In this document: positions 16,828-25,626 of the stretch, piece after piece
Numbering within the stretch: position 1 is the stretch's first letter
Layout of the letters: the number at the start of each line of letters is the position of its first letter
Source of the DNA: Nocardia paucivorans NBRC 100373
GTDB taxonomy: Bacteria; Actinomycetota; Actinomycetes; Mycobacteriales; Mycobacteriaceae
NCBI RefSeq assembly: GCF_000308675.1
Contig: NZ_BAGE01000060.1
Span: 62,001-126,000 of the forward strand
DNA: 64,000 bases
Direction of reading: 5' to 3'
The notes under the pieces: model-generated
Databases searched by the model: none
What the model was told of the DNA's origin: nothing
What the model saw: only the letters and a program-made list of their open reading frames with translations
Position numbers and translations under genes: made by a program

Positions 16828-18111
16828 ATGGTTTTGAAGAAGGTGCCGTCTCTTCGCGCCGCGCTCGCACCGATCGCGGCCGCGCTGCTGACCGCCACCT
16901 TCGCCGGTGCCTGTGGAACGAACACCAGCACCGAACCGACCGCCGAGAACCTGACCGGCCGCGGTCCCATCACCTATGTCGAGGGCAAGGACACCACCGA
17001 GACGGGGGCGGTGAAGCAGCTCATCGAACGGTGGAACGCCACCCACCCGAACGAGCAGGTGACCTACAAGGAACAGTCCAACGACGCGTCCGCCCAGTAC
17101 GACGACCTGGTCGAGCACATGCGCTCGAAATCCGCCGACTACGACGTGGTCGCCCTGGACGTTCCGTGGACCGCCGAATTCGCGGCGAAGGGCTGGATCC
17201 AGCCGCTCGAGGGCGATTTCACCATCGACACCTCGCCGCTGCTGCCGCCGACGGTCGCCAGCGCCACCTACAACAACACTCTCTACGCCGCACCGCGCAA
17301 TACCAACGGCGGTCTGCTGTTCTACCGCAAGGATTTGGTCCCGAACCCCCCACGCACCTGGGATGAGATGCTGTCGCACTGTCCGCTCGCCCAGAGCAAC
17401 GGCATCGGCTGCTATGCAGGCCAGTTCGCACCCTACGAAGGGTTGACGGTGAACACCGCCGAGGTGATCAATGCCTTCGGCGGCACCTTCGTCGGTTCCG
17501 ACGGCAAAACCCCCACCGTCAACAGCCCCGAATCCCGCGCCGGTCTGGCGCAGCTGGTGGACGCCTACCGCACCGGCGTCATCCCGCGGGAGGCCATTAC
17601 GTTCAAGGAACCCGAGAGCGGGTCCGCCTTCACCTCAGGCCGGCTCATGTTCCTGCGGAGTTGGCCGTCCACCTACGGGGACGCGGCCTCCGAGTCCTCG
17701 ACGGTGCGAGACAAGTTCGGGGTGGCCCCACTGCCCGGCAAAACCGGGATCGGCGCGTCCACCCTCGGTGGCTACAACGCCGCGATCAGCGCGTTCTCCC
17801 AGAACAAGGCCACCGCGCTGGATTTCTTGAAGTTCTTGATCAGTGAGGAAGCCCAGCACATCATCGCCTCGGGCGCACTACCGCCGGTCCGTGCCTCCGT
17901 GTACGACGATCCGGCGTTGATCGCCAAGATGCCGTATCTCACCGCGCTACGGGATTCGATCGCCAGCGCGGTGCCACGCCCGGTAACCCCCTTTTACCCG
18001 GCAGTGTCCAAGGCCATCCAGGACAATGCTTATGCTGCCTTGAACGGAACGAAGTCCGTGGACGACGCGATTATCGGCATGCAGAAAGGTATTGAGACAG
18101 CCGGATCGTAG
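16828..18111 (+). CDS. lpqY: Sugar-binding lipoprotein, LpqY type
   Basis: 427 residues from ATG 16828 (GGAG nine bases upstream). The signal sequence (LAPIAAALLTATFAGAC) ends in a lipobox-like AGAC at about residue 31, so the protein is probably membrane-anchored by lipid. The rest is a class I extracellular solute-binding fold: ITYVEGKDTTETGAVKQLIE, DYDVVALDVPWTAEFAAKGW, NTNGGLLFYRKDLV, NPPRTWDEML, GSAFTSGRLMFLRSWPSTYG and STLGGYNAAISAFSQN. It precedes sugA and sugB, which points to trehalose or a related glucoside as ligand. The sugar cannot be proved from sequence. Confidence 0.88.
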   Translation: MVLKKVPSLRAALAPIAAALLTATFAGACGTNTSTEPTAENLTGRGPITYVEGKDTTETGAVKQLIERWNATHPNEQVTYKEQSNDASAQYDDLVEHMRSKSADYDVVALDVPWTAEFAAKGWIQPLEGDFTIDTSPLLPPTVASATYNNTLYAAPRNTNGGLLFYRKDLVPNPPRTWDEMLSHCPLAQSNGIGCYAGQFAPYEGLTVNTAEVINAFGGTFVGSDGKTPTVNSPESRAGLAQLVDAYRTGVIPREAITFKEPESGSAFTSGRLMFLRSWPSTYGDAASESSTVRDKFGVAPLPGKTGIGASTLGGYNAAISAFSQNKATALDFLKFLISEEAQHIIASGALPPVRASVYDDPALIAKMPYLTALRDSIASAVPRPVTPFYPAVSKAIQDNAYAALNGTKSVDDAIIGMQKGIETAGS

Positions 18112-18155
18112 CGATTGTTCAGCCGGACCCGGCGAGCCCGTAGGAGAGAGAAACG

Positions 18156-19214
18156 GTGTCGGATCCTTCCGGAACGGCCGAACAGGCGCCGATCCGCACA
18201 GAAACACCCGAGCATGTGACCACAGCGCCTCGGGACAGCACGCAACCCGGTAGGGGGATCGGCGATCGGTTGCGTGTCGAATTGCAGAAGTCCGGCAAGG
18301 CCTGGCTGTTCGTCTCTCCGGTGCTGCTGGCGCTGGCCGTGGTGATCGGCTACCCGGTGGTGCGGGCGGTGTGGATGTCGGTGCACCCCGACGACCGGCT
18401 CGACGATGTGACCGGACTGTTCGTCGCGGACCATTCCTTCACCTTCTACAACTACGCACACTGGCTGCTGGGCCAGTGCCAGATGATCACCGGCGGCACC
18501 ACTTCCTGCCCCACCGGCAACCTGGGCTCCCAGTTCTGGACGGCCACCGGTGTCACGCTGTTCTTCACCGTGGTGACGGTTTCGCTGGAGGTCCTCATCG
18601 GACTCGGAATGGCCATGGTGATGGGCAAGACCTTCGCCGGCCGGGCACTGCTGCGGGCCGCGGTACTCATCCCGTGGGCCATTCCGACGGCGGTGACCGC
18701 GCGGCTGTGGGAATTCATGTTCCAGTACGACGGCGTGGTCAACCGGGTGCTCGGCACCGGCATTCTGTGGACCACCGACGAATGGCCCGCCCGGATCGCG
18801 GTGATCACGGCCGATGTCTGGAAAACCGCGCCGTTCATGGCGCTGCTGCTGCTGGCCGGACTTCAGGCCATTCCGAACGATGTCTACGAGGCGGCCCGGG
18901 TGGACGGCGCCTCGGCCTGGCAACGATTCACCCAGATCACCCTGCCACTGCTGAAACCGGCTCTGCTGGTGGCGGTGTTGTTCCGCACCATGGATGCGCT
19001 GCGCATGTATGACCTGCCCGCCATCATGACCGGTAACAACCCGGCCACCCGGACGCTGTCGGTGCTGGTGGTGGAACAGACCCGCCAGGGCCCCAACAGC
19101 GCGGCCGCGCTGTCGACGATCACCTTCCTGGTGATCTTCGCGGCGGCCTTCGTCCTGGTGAAGATTCTGGGCGCGAACGCGGTGCGGACGCAGGAAGAAC
19201 AGCGGAAGGCATGA
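18156..19214 (+). CDS. sugA: Sugar ABC permease, SugA type
   Basis: 352 residues with about six membrane helices, the first at WLFVSPVLLALAVVIGYPVV, after a 50-residue soluble N-terminus. The EAA loop that contacts the ATPase reads VYEAARVDGASAWQRFTQIT. GTG 18156 follows GTAGGAGAGAG. Its stop overlaps the sugB start. MalF/UgpA-like subunit of the importer. Confidence 0.92.
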   Translation: MSDPSGTAEQAPIRTETPEHVTTAPRDSTQPGRGIGDRLRVELQKSGKAWLFVSPVLLALAVVIGYPVVRAVWMSVHPDDRLDDVTGLFVADHSFTFYNYAHWLLGQCQMITGGTTSCPTGNLGSQFWTATGVTLFFTVVTVSLEVLIGLGMAMVMGKTFAGRALLRAAVLIPWAIPTAVTARLWEFMFQYDGVVNRVLGTGILWTTDEWPARIAVITADVWKTAPFMALLLLAGLQAIPNDVYEAARVDGASAWQRFTQITLPLLKPALLVAVLFRTMDALRMYDLPAIMTGNNPATRTLSVLVVEQTRQGPNSAAALSTITFLVIFAAAFVLVKILGANAVRTQEEQRKA

Positions 19215-20101
19215 TGGCGGCCACGACGACGCAGCAGACCGACACTCCTCGTCGCGCCCGCGCCCCGTGGCGGCGCAGGCTCGGTTCGGCGCGTATCTAT
19301 CTGGGCGCGTTGATCGTGCTCGTCTGGGGGCTCGGACCGTTCTACTGGATGGCGGTGACCGCCTTCCGCGACCCCGACTACACCTTCGACAGCACACCGT
19401 GGCCGACCCATTTCACCCTGGAGAACTTCCGGGATGTGTTCGATACCAGTCGTGGCAACGATTTCGGTCGGGCACTGTTCAACAGTGTGCTCATCGGTGC
19501 GACGAGCACCGTCATCGCTCTGGTGATCGGGGTGATGGCGGCCTATGCGCTGGCACGGCTCACCTTCCGCGGTAGGTATGTGGTTTCCGGGTTGATCCTG
19601 GGCGCATCGATGTTCCCGGTGGTGGTACTGGTGACCCCGCTGTTCCAACTGTTCACCGATATCGGCTGGATCGGCGAATATCAGGCGCTGATCATCCCCA
19701 ACATCTCGTTCGTCCTGCCGCTGACCGTCTACGTTCTGGCGTCTTTCTTCGCCGAACTGCCCTGGGAGCTGGAGGAGGCGGCTCGCATCGATGGCGCGAC
19801 CAAATTGCAGGCGTTTCGTCTGGTGATGCTGCCCCTGGCGGCGCCGGCGGTATTCACCACCGCCATCCTGGCGTTCATCGCTGCGGTCAACGAGTATCTG
19901 CTGGCGCGGCTGCTCTCCGGCGGCTCCACCGAACCGGTCACGGTTGCGATCGCTCGTTTCTCCGGTAACAACCCACTGGTCCAGCCCTATACGGCGATTA
20001 TGGCGGCGGGCACCCTGGTGACCGTGCCGTTGGTGATCATGGTGTTGCTGTTTCAGCGCAGAATCATATCCGGGCTCACCGCCGGCGGTGTCAAGAGCTG
20101 A
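19211..20101 (+). CDS. sugB: Sugar ABC permease, SugB type
   Basis: 296 residues, six predicted helices, ATG 19211 overlapping the sugA stop (ATGA), which implies coupled translation. EAA loop: LEEAARIDGATKLQAFRLVM. MalG/UgpE-like partner of SugA. The importer would feed trehalose released during cell-envelope mycolate transfer back to the cytoplasm, as shown in mycobacteria. Confidence 0.92.
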   Translation: MMAATTTQQTDTPRRARAPWRRRLGSARIYLGALIVLVWGLGPFYWMAVTAFRDPDYTFDSTPWPTHFTLENFRDVFDTSRGNDFGRALFNSVLIGATSTVIALVIGVMAAYALARLTFRGRYVVSGLILGASMFPVVVLVTPLFQLFTDIGWIGEYQALIIPNISFVLPLTVYVLASFFAELPWELEEAARIDGATKLQAFRLVMLPLAAPAVFTTAILAFIAAVNEYLLARLLSGGSTEPVTVAIARFSGNNPLVQPYTAIMAAGTLVTVPLVIMVLLFQRRIISGLTAGGVKS

Positions 20102-20229
20102 TCACTCGTTATGCTGGGATGATATGAACCGTGCGGTTCGAGTGACATCGTGATCCGAGTAACGGGTAGGTACGCGGTCCTGCTTTCGTGACGATGTGAG
20201 TTTTTCCGACGCTCCGAGAGGAGATGATC

Positions 20230-22575
20230 GTGAGCTCGTTCCGTTTCCGGCGCAAGCATCGAAGGTCGGGGGATGCGCCCTATGCCTCGCTCGCCGGATG
20301 GAACACGTCCTACCCATCGACCGGCGGCTACGGCTTCGCGCCGATGGACCTCAAACCCCGGCTGCCACGCCCGCCGCGTCCGGACCGCGGTCCGCGGCCC
20401 CCGCGCACCCGACGACAACGCATCCGCCATCTGTTGCTGGCGCTGTTCGTCATCCTGGTCGGCCTGCCGGCATTATTGGCCACCCTGTTCTATTGGGGGG
20501 CGGAGATTCCCGAACCGCACGAAATGCGCACCAACCAGGTGGCCACCGTCACCGCCTCGGACGGCACCACGGTGCTCGCCAGATTCGTCCCGCCCGACGG
20601 CAATCGCATTCCCATTCCGCTGTCGGAGGTTCCGGTCCCGGTCCGGGATGCGGTGTTGTCGGCCGAGGATCGCGATTTCTACCGCAACCCCGGTTATTCG
20701 ACCTCGGGCATGGTCCGGGCCGTCCGGGACAATCTGCTCGGCCGGGCCGGTGCGGGCGGCGGATCCACCATCACCCAGCAGTACGTCAAGAACGCCTTCC
20801 TCGGCCCGGAACGCACCGTGGCCCGAAAACTGCGTGAGCTGGTCATCTCCGCCAAGATGGCGCAACAGTGGACCAAGGACGAGGTTCTCGCCGCCTATCT
20901 CAACACCATTTATTTCGGTCGCGGCGCCTACGGAATCGCGGCCGCCGCCACAGCGTACTTCGGTAAGCCGGTTTCCCAACTGACCGTTGCGGAGGGCGCG
21001 GTACTCGCCGCGCTGATCCGTTCCCCGTCGACCCTGGATCCGCAGAACCACCTGCTGGGGCTTCAGCAACGCTGGAACTACGTCCTCGACGGCATGGTGG
21101 AGATGGGCACCCTGAAGCCGGAGGACCGCAAGGCCATGGTGTTCCCGCCCATTGTCCCGGTGCCCGCCCCGCCCGATGCGAATATCCACGGCCCGGAGGG
21201 GTTGATCCGCGCCCAGGTTTTGCGGGAACTGCTCGAGGCGGGAATTTCCGAGCAGACCCTGAATACAGGGGCCTTGCAGATCACCACCACCATCGACCCC
21301 CGGGCGCAGCAGGCGGCCGTGGATGCGGTCCGCGGCCGGTTGGAGGGCCAGCCGCCGGAACTGCGGGCCGCGGTGGTGGCCATCGATCCGCAGTCGGGGG
21401 CGGTACGCGCCTATTACGGTGGCGCCGACGGGCTCGGTTTCGATTTCGCTCAGGCGCCGGTGCAGACCGGTTCGGCATTCAAGACGTTCGCCGTCATCGC
21501 GGCGCTCCAGCAGGGAATCCCGCTCTCCCGGCCCTTCGACAGCGCCCCGGTGGAGGTCAATGGGACCTTGGTGCGCAATGTCGAGGACGAGTCCTGCGGG
21601 GTGTGTCCGCTGTCGGAGGCATTCAAACGCTCGCTCAACACCAGCTTCTACCGACTCACCCTGGAGATGGCGAATGGGCCCCAGGCCATCGCCGACGCCG
21701 CCCACCAGGCCGGTATTCCGAAAGAGATCCCCGGGGTCGAGGGCAGGACGTTGAGCGAGAACGGCGGACAGCCCGTTCCGGCAATCGTGCTCGGCACCTA
21801 TCTGGTGCGTCCGATCGATATGGCCTCGGCCTATGCCACGATCGCAGCGCAAGGGATCTACCATCAACCGTATTTCGTTCAGCGAGTGGTGGCCGGCGAC
21901 GGCACGGTGCTGTTGGACCGCGACCCCGCGAAACCGGTCGGCGAACCCCTACCGCGGGGAGAGCAGCGCATACCCCCCGATATCGCCGATCGAACCGCGC
22001 AGGCCATGCTGCCGATACCGGCCTACTCCAACGGACACGCTCTGGCCGATCGCCCCGCCTCCGCGAAAACCGGCACCACCCAGCTGGGCGATACCGGACA
22101 GAACAAGGACGCCTGGATGGTCGGTTTCACCCGCACCCTGTCCACCGCGGTGTGGATCGGAACCGAGAACTCGCAGCCGCTGCTCACCGCCGGCGGCGCC
22201 CGGATCTACGGTTCCGGCCTACCGGCCGATATCTGGAAACAAACCATGGACGGCGCCCTGGTCGGCACCCCGCTCGAACCACCGGCACCCGCACCACCAC
22301 CCGCCCCCGCGGCTCCGCCGCCGCAGGCCGGCGCGGTAGGCAACCCGTACGACATCCTCAATCCGCCGCAGGCTCCGCAACCCCCGTCACAAGAACCGTT
22401 CATCGTGATCCCGCCCGCTTCGGAACAGGCCGGCCAACAGCCGGTCCCGACAATCGAGCCGGAACCGGAACAGGAACCCGGTCCCGGCCATCCACCGCCG
22501 GGGGTCCCGGCGCCCGCGCCACCGCCACCGCGCCTGGTGGAAATCTTCCCCGGCCTGAGCATTCCCATGCCGTAG
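20230..22575 (+). CDS. Class A penicillin-binding protein (bifunctional)
   Basis: 781 residues. GTG 20230 is preferred because GAGAGGAG lies six bases upstream; ATG 20224 abuts it. A basic cytoplasmic tail precedes one membrane helix (LLLALFVILVGLPALLATLF). The GT51 transglycosylase has AVLSAEDRDFYRNPG, GGGSTITQQYVKN and KMAQQWTKDEVLAAYLNTIY. The transpeptidase has SxxK (TGSAFKTF, about residue 414), SLN (KRSLNTSFYR) and KTG (AKTGTTQLGDTG, about 612). The last 115 residues are Pro/Ala/Glu-rich. It builds and cross-links peptidoglycan outside the membrane. A close paralogue lies at 28085. Confidence 0.95.
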   Translation: MSSFRFRRKHRRSGDAPYASLAGWNTSYPSTGGYGFAPMDLKPRLPRPPRPDRGPRPPRTRRQRIRHLLLALFVILVGLPALLATLFYWGAEIPEPHEMRTNQVATVTASDGTTVLARFVPPDGNRIPIPLSEVPVPVRDAVLSAEDRDFYRNPGYSTSGMVRAVRDNLLGRAGAGGGSTITQQYVKNAFLGPERTVARKLRELVISAKMAQQWTKDEVLAAYLNTIYFGRGAYGIAAAATAYFGKPVSQLTVAEGAVLAALIRSPSTLDPQNHLLGLQQRWNYVLDGMVEMGTLKPEDRKAMVFPPIVPVPAPPDANIHGPEGLIRAQVLRELLEAGISEQTLNTGALQITTTIDPRAQQAAVDAVRGRLEGQPPELRAAVVAIDPQSGAVRAYYGGADGLGFDFAQAPVQTGSAFKTFAVIAALQQGIPLSRPFDSAPVEVNGTLVRNVEDESCGVCPLSEAFKRSLNTSFYRLTLEMANGPQAIADAAHQAGIPKEIPGVEGRTLSENGGQPVPAIVLGTYLVRPIDMASAYATIAAQGIYHQPYFVQRVVAGDGTVLLDRDPAKPVGEPLPRGEQRIPPDIADRTAQAMLPIPAYSNGHALADRPASAKTGTTQLGDTGQNKDAWMVGFTRTLSTAVWIGTENSQPLLTAGGARIYGSGLPADIWKQTMDGALVGTPLEPPAPAPPPAPAAPPPQAGAVGNPYDILNPPQAPQPPSQEPFIVIPPASEQAGQQPVPTIEPEPEQEPGPGHPPPGVPAPAPPPPRLVEIFPGLSIPMP

Positions 22576-22781
22576 GCCCTCCGGGAACGGATGGCATGGC
22601 AGCATCGTTGGCCAGAACAAGAGTTCGTCGGTCGAAACAAGGGCGATCCACGCCCCGACCGAGCGGGCCCGCTTCGCGCGGCGACGCCGACACGACACCG
22701 GGCCGACGCCGGTATCGGGGTGGGAATGCGGAAGGATAGCGCTCGAGCGACGACAAATGACGAGACATAGGGGCTACGCCG

Positions 22782-23240
22782 GTGGATTTCAATGTCGTTG
22801 AACGCCCGGAAACGCTGGTGGCGGGCATGGTGTTGCGCAGCCCGGCACTCGCCGTGGAGGGACCACGCCGCGCCAAGGTGGAGCAGGCGTGGAAACGCAA
22901 TCTGGCCCGGTCCTTACCGGGACCACCGGCCAGCGCGTTCATCGACCATGCGCCGGAGATCAACTCCTACCTGACCCATATCGTGGGCTATCGCTGCCGC
23001 AGCATCGACGATCTGCTGCCCGGTGATGTGCTGGCCCGGATACCCGGGGGCCGGTTCGCCCGATTCACCCTCAGCGGTGACAATCTGGGGGATGTCATCG
23101 TCACCGTCTGGCGAGCGATCTGGGATGCCGAAGCCGCCGGTACTCTGACGCGCGCTTATACCGGCGACTACGAGCGCTATCCCGACACACGCACGGTGGA
23201 GGTCTTCGTGTCCTTGGCCGATGAGCCGGTGACCGGGTAA
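22782..23240 (+). CDS. GyrI-like/AraC effector-binding domain protein, copy 1
   Basis: 152 residues, GTG start with AGGGG upstream. A single GyrI-like (effector-binding) domain: start MDFNVVERPETLVAGMVLRS, then INSYLTHIVGYRCRSIDDLL, IPGGRFARFTLSGD and the ending DYERYPDTRTVEVFVSLAD. Such domains bind small hydrophobic or cationic ligands; no DNA-binding part is present. A second copy follows 25 bases later. Confidence 0.75.
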   Translation: MDFNVVERPETLVAGMVLRSPALAVEGPRRAKVEQAWKRNLARSLPGPPASAFIDHAPEINSYLTHIVGYRCRSIDDLLPGDVLARIPGGRFARFTLSGDNLGDVIVTVWRAIWDAEAAGTLTRAYTGDYERYPDTRTVEVFVSLADEPVTG

Positions 23241-23265
23241 CACAGGGCAACAGGTAGGAACAACC

Positions 23266-23691
23266 GTGGACTTCGAAATCGTCACCTTGGACGAATGCCT
23301 GATCGCCGGCCTGACCGTCCCGCTGGCCGGCCGCGAGGTGTCCGCCCGCGACCTGGACCTGGTCAACTTCACCTGGGACCGCTACCTGGCCCGAGGAAAG
23401 AACGCCCCCCGGGTTGCCGCCTATATCGAGCAGAACGACCATGCGGTGGCCGTGCTCGGATATCAGATCGAATCCCTCGCGGATATGGACCCCGGCGATG
23501 TGCTGACCCGCGTACCCGGCGGCCGCTACGCCAGGTTCGTCGTCACGGACAAGCCCTACGATCTGCTGCGCACGGCCTGGGCACAGGTTCGTCGGGCGGA
23601 GAGCGCGGGCACCATCACCCGTTCCCACACCGCCGAACTCGAACGCTATACCGGCCCGACCTCGGTCGAGGTGTACGTCTCCCTGGACTGA
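23266..23691 (+). CDS. GyrI-like/AraC effector-binding domain protein, copy 2
   Basis: 141 residues, GTG start after GGTAGGAACAACC. Same layout as the preceding gene: MDFEIVTLDECLIAGLTVPL, AVAVLGYQIESLADMDPGDV, RVPGGRYARFVVTD and ELERYTGPTSVEVYVSLD. Sequence identity is moderate, so this is an old duplication. Ligand unknown; the pair may buffer a toxic small molecule or form a heterodimer. Confidence 0.75.
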   Translation: MDFEIVTLDECLIAGLTVPLAGREVSARDLDLVNFTWDRYLARGKNAPRVAAYIEQNDHAVAVLGYQIESLADMDPGDVLTRVPGGRYARFVVTDKPYDLLRTAWAQVRRAESAGTITRSHTAELERYTGPTSVEVYVSLD

Positions 23692-23745
23692 GCCGAGCCG
23701 CCGCCCGGCGCACGAGTGTCCGGCGGCGACCCTATCCCATGAAAA

Positions 23746-23784
23746 ACGGGAAGGCCGGTCGGCGGTACCGACCGGCCTTCCCGT
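23746..23784. terminator. 17-bp hairpin terminator after ino1 and GyrI-like genes
   Basis: ACGGGAAGGCCGGTCGG (23746-23762) and CCGACCGGCCTTCCCGT (23768-23784) pair perfectly around CGGTA. On the minus strand the stem is followed by TTTTTC (complement of 23741-23746), so it is a true intrinsic terminator for ino1. Confidence 0.88.
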
Positions 23785-23791
23785 CAAGGTC

Positions 23792-24907
23792 TCACCCTTC
23801 GACGATGAAGGCCTCCAGCTCGGCGCGGGCCACATCGTCGGGCATCTGCTGCGGCGGCGACTTCATCAGGTAGGCCGAGGCCGGGATGACCGGTCCGCCG
23901 ATGCCGCGGTCCTTGGCGATCTTGGCCGCGCGCACCGCGTCGATGATGATGCCCGCCGAGTTCGGCGAGTCCCACACCTCGAGCTTGTATTCCAGGTTCA
24001 GCGGCACATCGCCGAAGGCACGACCCTCGAGCCGGACATAGGCCCACTTGCGGTCGTCGAGCCAGCCGACGTGGTCGGACGGGCCGATGTGCACATCGCC
24101 CGCGCCCAGCTCCTTCTTCAGGTTGCTGGTGACGGCCTGGGTCTTGGAGATCTTCTTCGACTCCAGCCGCTCCCGCTCGAGCATGTTCTTGAAGTCCATA
24201 TTGCCGCCGACGTTCAGCTGCATGGTGCGGTCCAGCTGCACGCCGCGGTCCTCGAACAGTTTGGCCATCACGCGGTGGGTGATGGTCGCACCGACCTGGC
24301 TCTTGATGTCGTCACCGACAATCGGCACACCGGCCGCGCGGAACTTCTCGGCCCATTCCGGATCGGAGGCGATGAACACCGGCAGCGCGTTCACGAACGC
24401 GACACCCGCGTCGATGGCGCACTGGGCGTAGAACTTGTCCGCCTCTTCCGACCCGACCGGCAGGTAGGAGACCAGCACATCGACCTCGGCGTCCTTGAGC
24501 GCCTGGACCACGTCGACGGGCTCGACGTCGGCGAGCTCGATGGTTTCGGCATAGTACTTGCCGATGCCGTCGAGGGTCGGGCCGCGCTGTACCACGACAT
24601 CGAGCGGCGGCACATCGGAGATCTTGATGGTGTTGTTCTCACTGGCGAAGATCGCCTCCGACAGGTCGAAGCCAACCTTCTTGGCGTCCACGTCGAACGC
24701 GGCCACGAACTCTACGTCGCGGACGTGGTAGGGGCCGAATCGCACATGCATGAGGCCGGGGACCGTGGCGGTGTCGTCCGCGTCCCGGTAGTACTGCACA
24801 CCCTGGACCAGCGAGGAGGCACAGTTGCCCACACCCACGATGGCGACGCGAACCCGAGTGTTGTTATCAGCCCGCTCGACGCCGGCTGTGTCCGATCCAC
24901 TACTCAT
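23792..24907 (-). CDS. ino1: Inositol-1-phosphate synthase
   Basis: 371 residues from ATG 24907 (AGAGGGAAA upstream). Converts glucose 6-phosphate to myo-inositol 1-phosphate with bound NAD, the first step to phosphatidylinositol, mannosylated lipids and mycothiol. Marks: VAIVGVGNCASSLVQGVQYY (NAD loop), SYLPVGSEEADKFYAQCAID, VPIVGDDIKSQVGATITHR, LNVGGNMDFKNML, SKKISKTQAV and SDHVGWLDDRKWAYVRLEG. It overlaps the end of the padR gene by eight bases, so the regulator and the enzyme form one operon (Rv0047c-Rv0046c order). Confidence 0.96.
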   Translation of the reverse strand: MSSGSDTAGVERADNNTRVRVAIVGVGNCASSLVQGVQYYRDADDTATVPGLMHVRFGPYHVRDVEFVAAFDVDAKKVGFDLSEAIFASENNTIKISDVPPLDVVVQRGPTLDGIGKYYAETIELADVEPVDVVQALKDAEVDVLVSYLPVGSEEADKFYAQCAIDAGVAFVNALPVFIASDPEWAEKFRAAGVPIVGDDIKSQVGATITHRVMAKLFEDRGVQLDRTMQLNVGGNMDFKNMLERERLESKKISKTQAVTSNLKKELGAGDVHIGPSDHVGWLDDRKWAYVRLEGRAFGDVPLNLEYKLEVWDSPNSAGIIIDAVRAAKIAKDRGIGGPVIPASAYLMKSPPQQMPDDVARAELEAFIVEG

Positions 24908-25460
24908 GGCCGATATTTCCCTCTTTCTGTGGTGTCGCCTTCGTCGATTGCTCCGCCGCAATCAACTCGTTGAGCCAGCGCACTTCGCGCTCGCTTGATT
25001 CGAGTCCGAGTTGATGGAGCTGACGGGTGTAGCGATCCAATGAGCCGCCGGCCTTCTTGATCGCTTCCCGCAGCCCCTCTCGGCGCTCCTCGACCTGACG
25101 CCGCCTGCCCTCCAGGATCCGCATCCGCGCTTCCGCGGGGGTGCGGCTGAAGAAGGCGAGGTGGACGCCGAAGCCGTCATCGGTGTAGTTCTGCGGTCCG
25201 GTATCGGCGAGAAGTTCGTTGAATCGTTCCCGCCCGGCCTCGGTCAGCGTGTAGACCCGTCGAGCGCGCCGGGTCGTGGTCGCGCCCTCGGGAACCTCCT
25301 CCACGATCAGTCCGGCCGCCTGCATACGCCGCAGGGTCGGATACAGCGATCCGTAGGAGAAGGCACGAAACGCTCCCAGCAGGCCGGTCAGCCGCTTGCG
25401 CAGCTCGTATCCGTGCATGGGCGCTTCCAGGAGCAGCCCGAGAATTGCCAGTTCGAGCAT
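24900..25460 (-). CDS. PadR-family regulator upstream of ino1
   Basis: 186 residues, AGGAGGTGAAG before the ATG. Winged helix at the N-terminus: MLELAILGLLLEAPMHGYEL, then FSYGSLYPTLRRMQAAGLIV and RRVYTLTEAGRERFNELL. The C-terminal half is a long coiled helix for dimerisation (RMRILEGRRRQVEERREGLR). It is the position counterpart of Rv0047c. An AT-rich palindrome lies in its promoter and is its likely operator, so autoregulation together with ino1 control is inferred. Confidence 0.9.
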   Translation of the reverse strand: MLELAILGLLLEAPMHGYELRKRLTGLLGAFRAFSYGSLYPTLRRMQAAGLIVEEVPEGATTTRRARRVYTLTEAGRERFNELLADTGPQNYTDDGFGVHLAFFSRTPAEARMRILEGRRRQVEERREGLREAIKKAGGSLDRYTRQLHQLGLESSEREVRWLNELIAAEQSTKATPQKEGNIGHE

Positions 25461-25515
25461 CGGGCTTCACCTCCTGACTTCTGTGCAGACCTAACCAATG
25501 GATGCGATTGCCCAC

Positions 25516-25532
25516 TATATCGGGGCGATATA
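25516..25532 (-). promoter_or_regulatory. Candidate PadR operator in the padR-ino1 promoter
   Basis: TATATCG-GGG-CGATATA is a perfect palindrome in otherwise GC-rich DNA. It overlaps TATAGT (minus strand, complement of 25514-25519), a likely -10 element, so bound regulator would block RNA polymerase. Confidence 0.6.
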
Positions 25533-25626
25533 ACCATGCATAGTGCTTCCTGGGTCACTCCGAACGCGCTACGGCATCACCGCAGGTCGAACGGATGGTT
25601 CGACCGAGACCCCGATATCGACCGAC

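Noticed and set aside
20103..20145. Nested inverted repeats (TCACTCG/CGAGTGA and GAACCG/CGGTTC) before the first penicillin-binding protein
   Set aside because: Short arms in GC-rich DNA after the sugB stop; may be a weak terminator but not strong enough to call.
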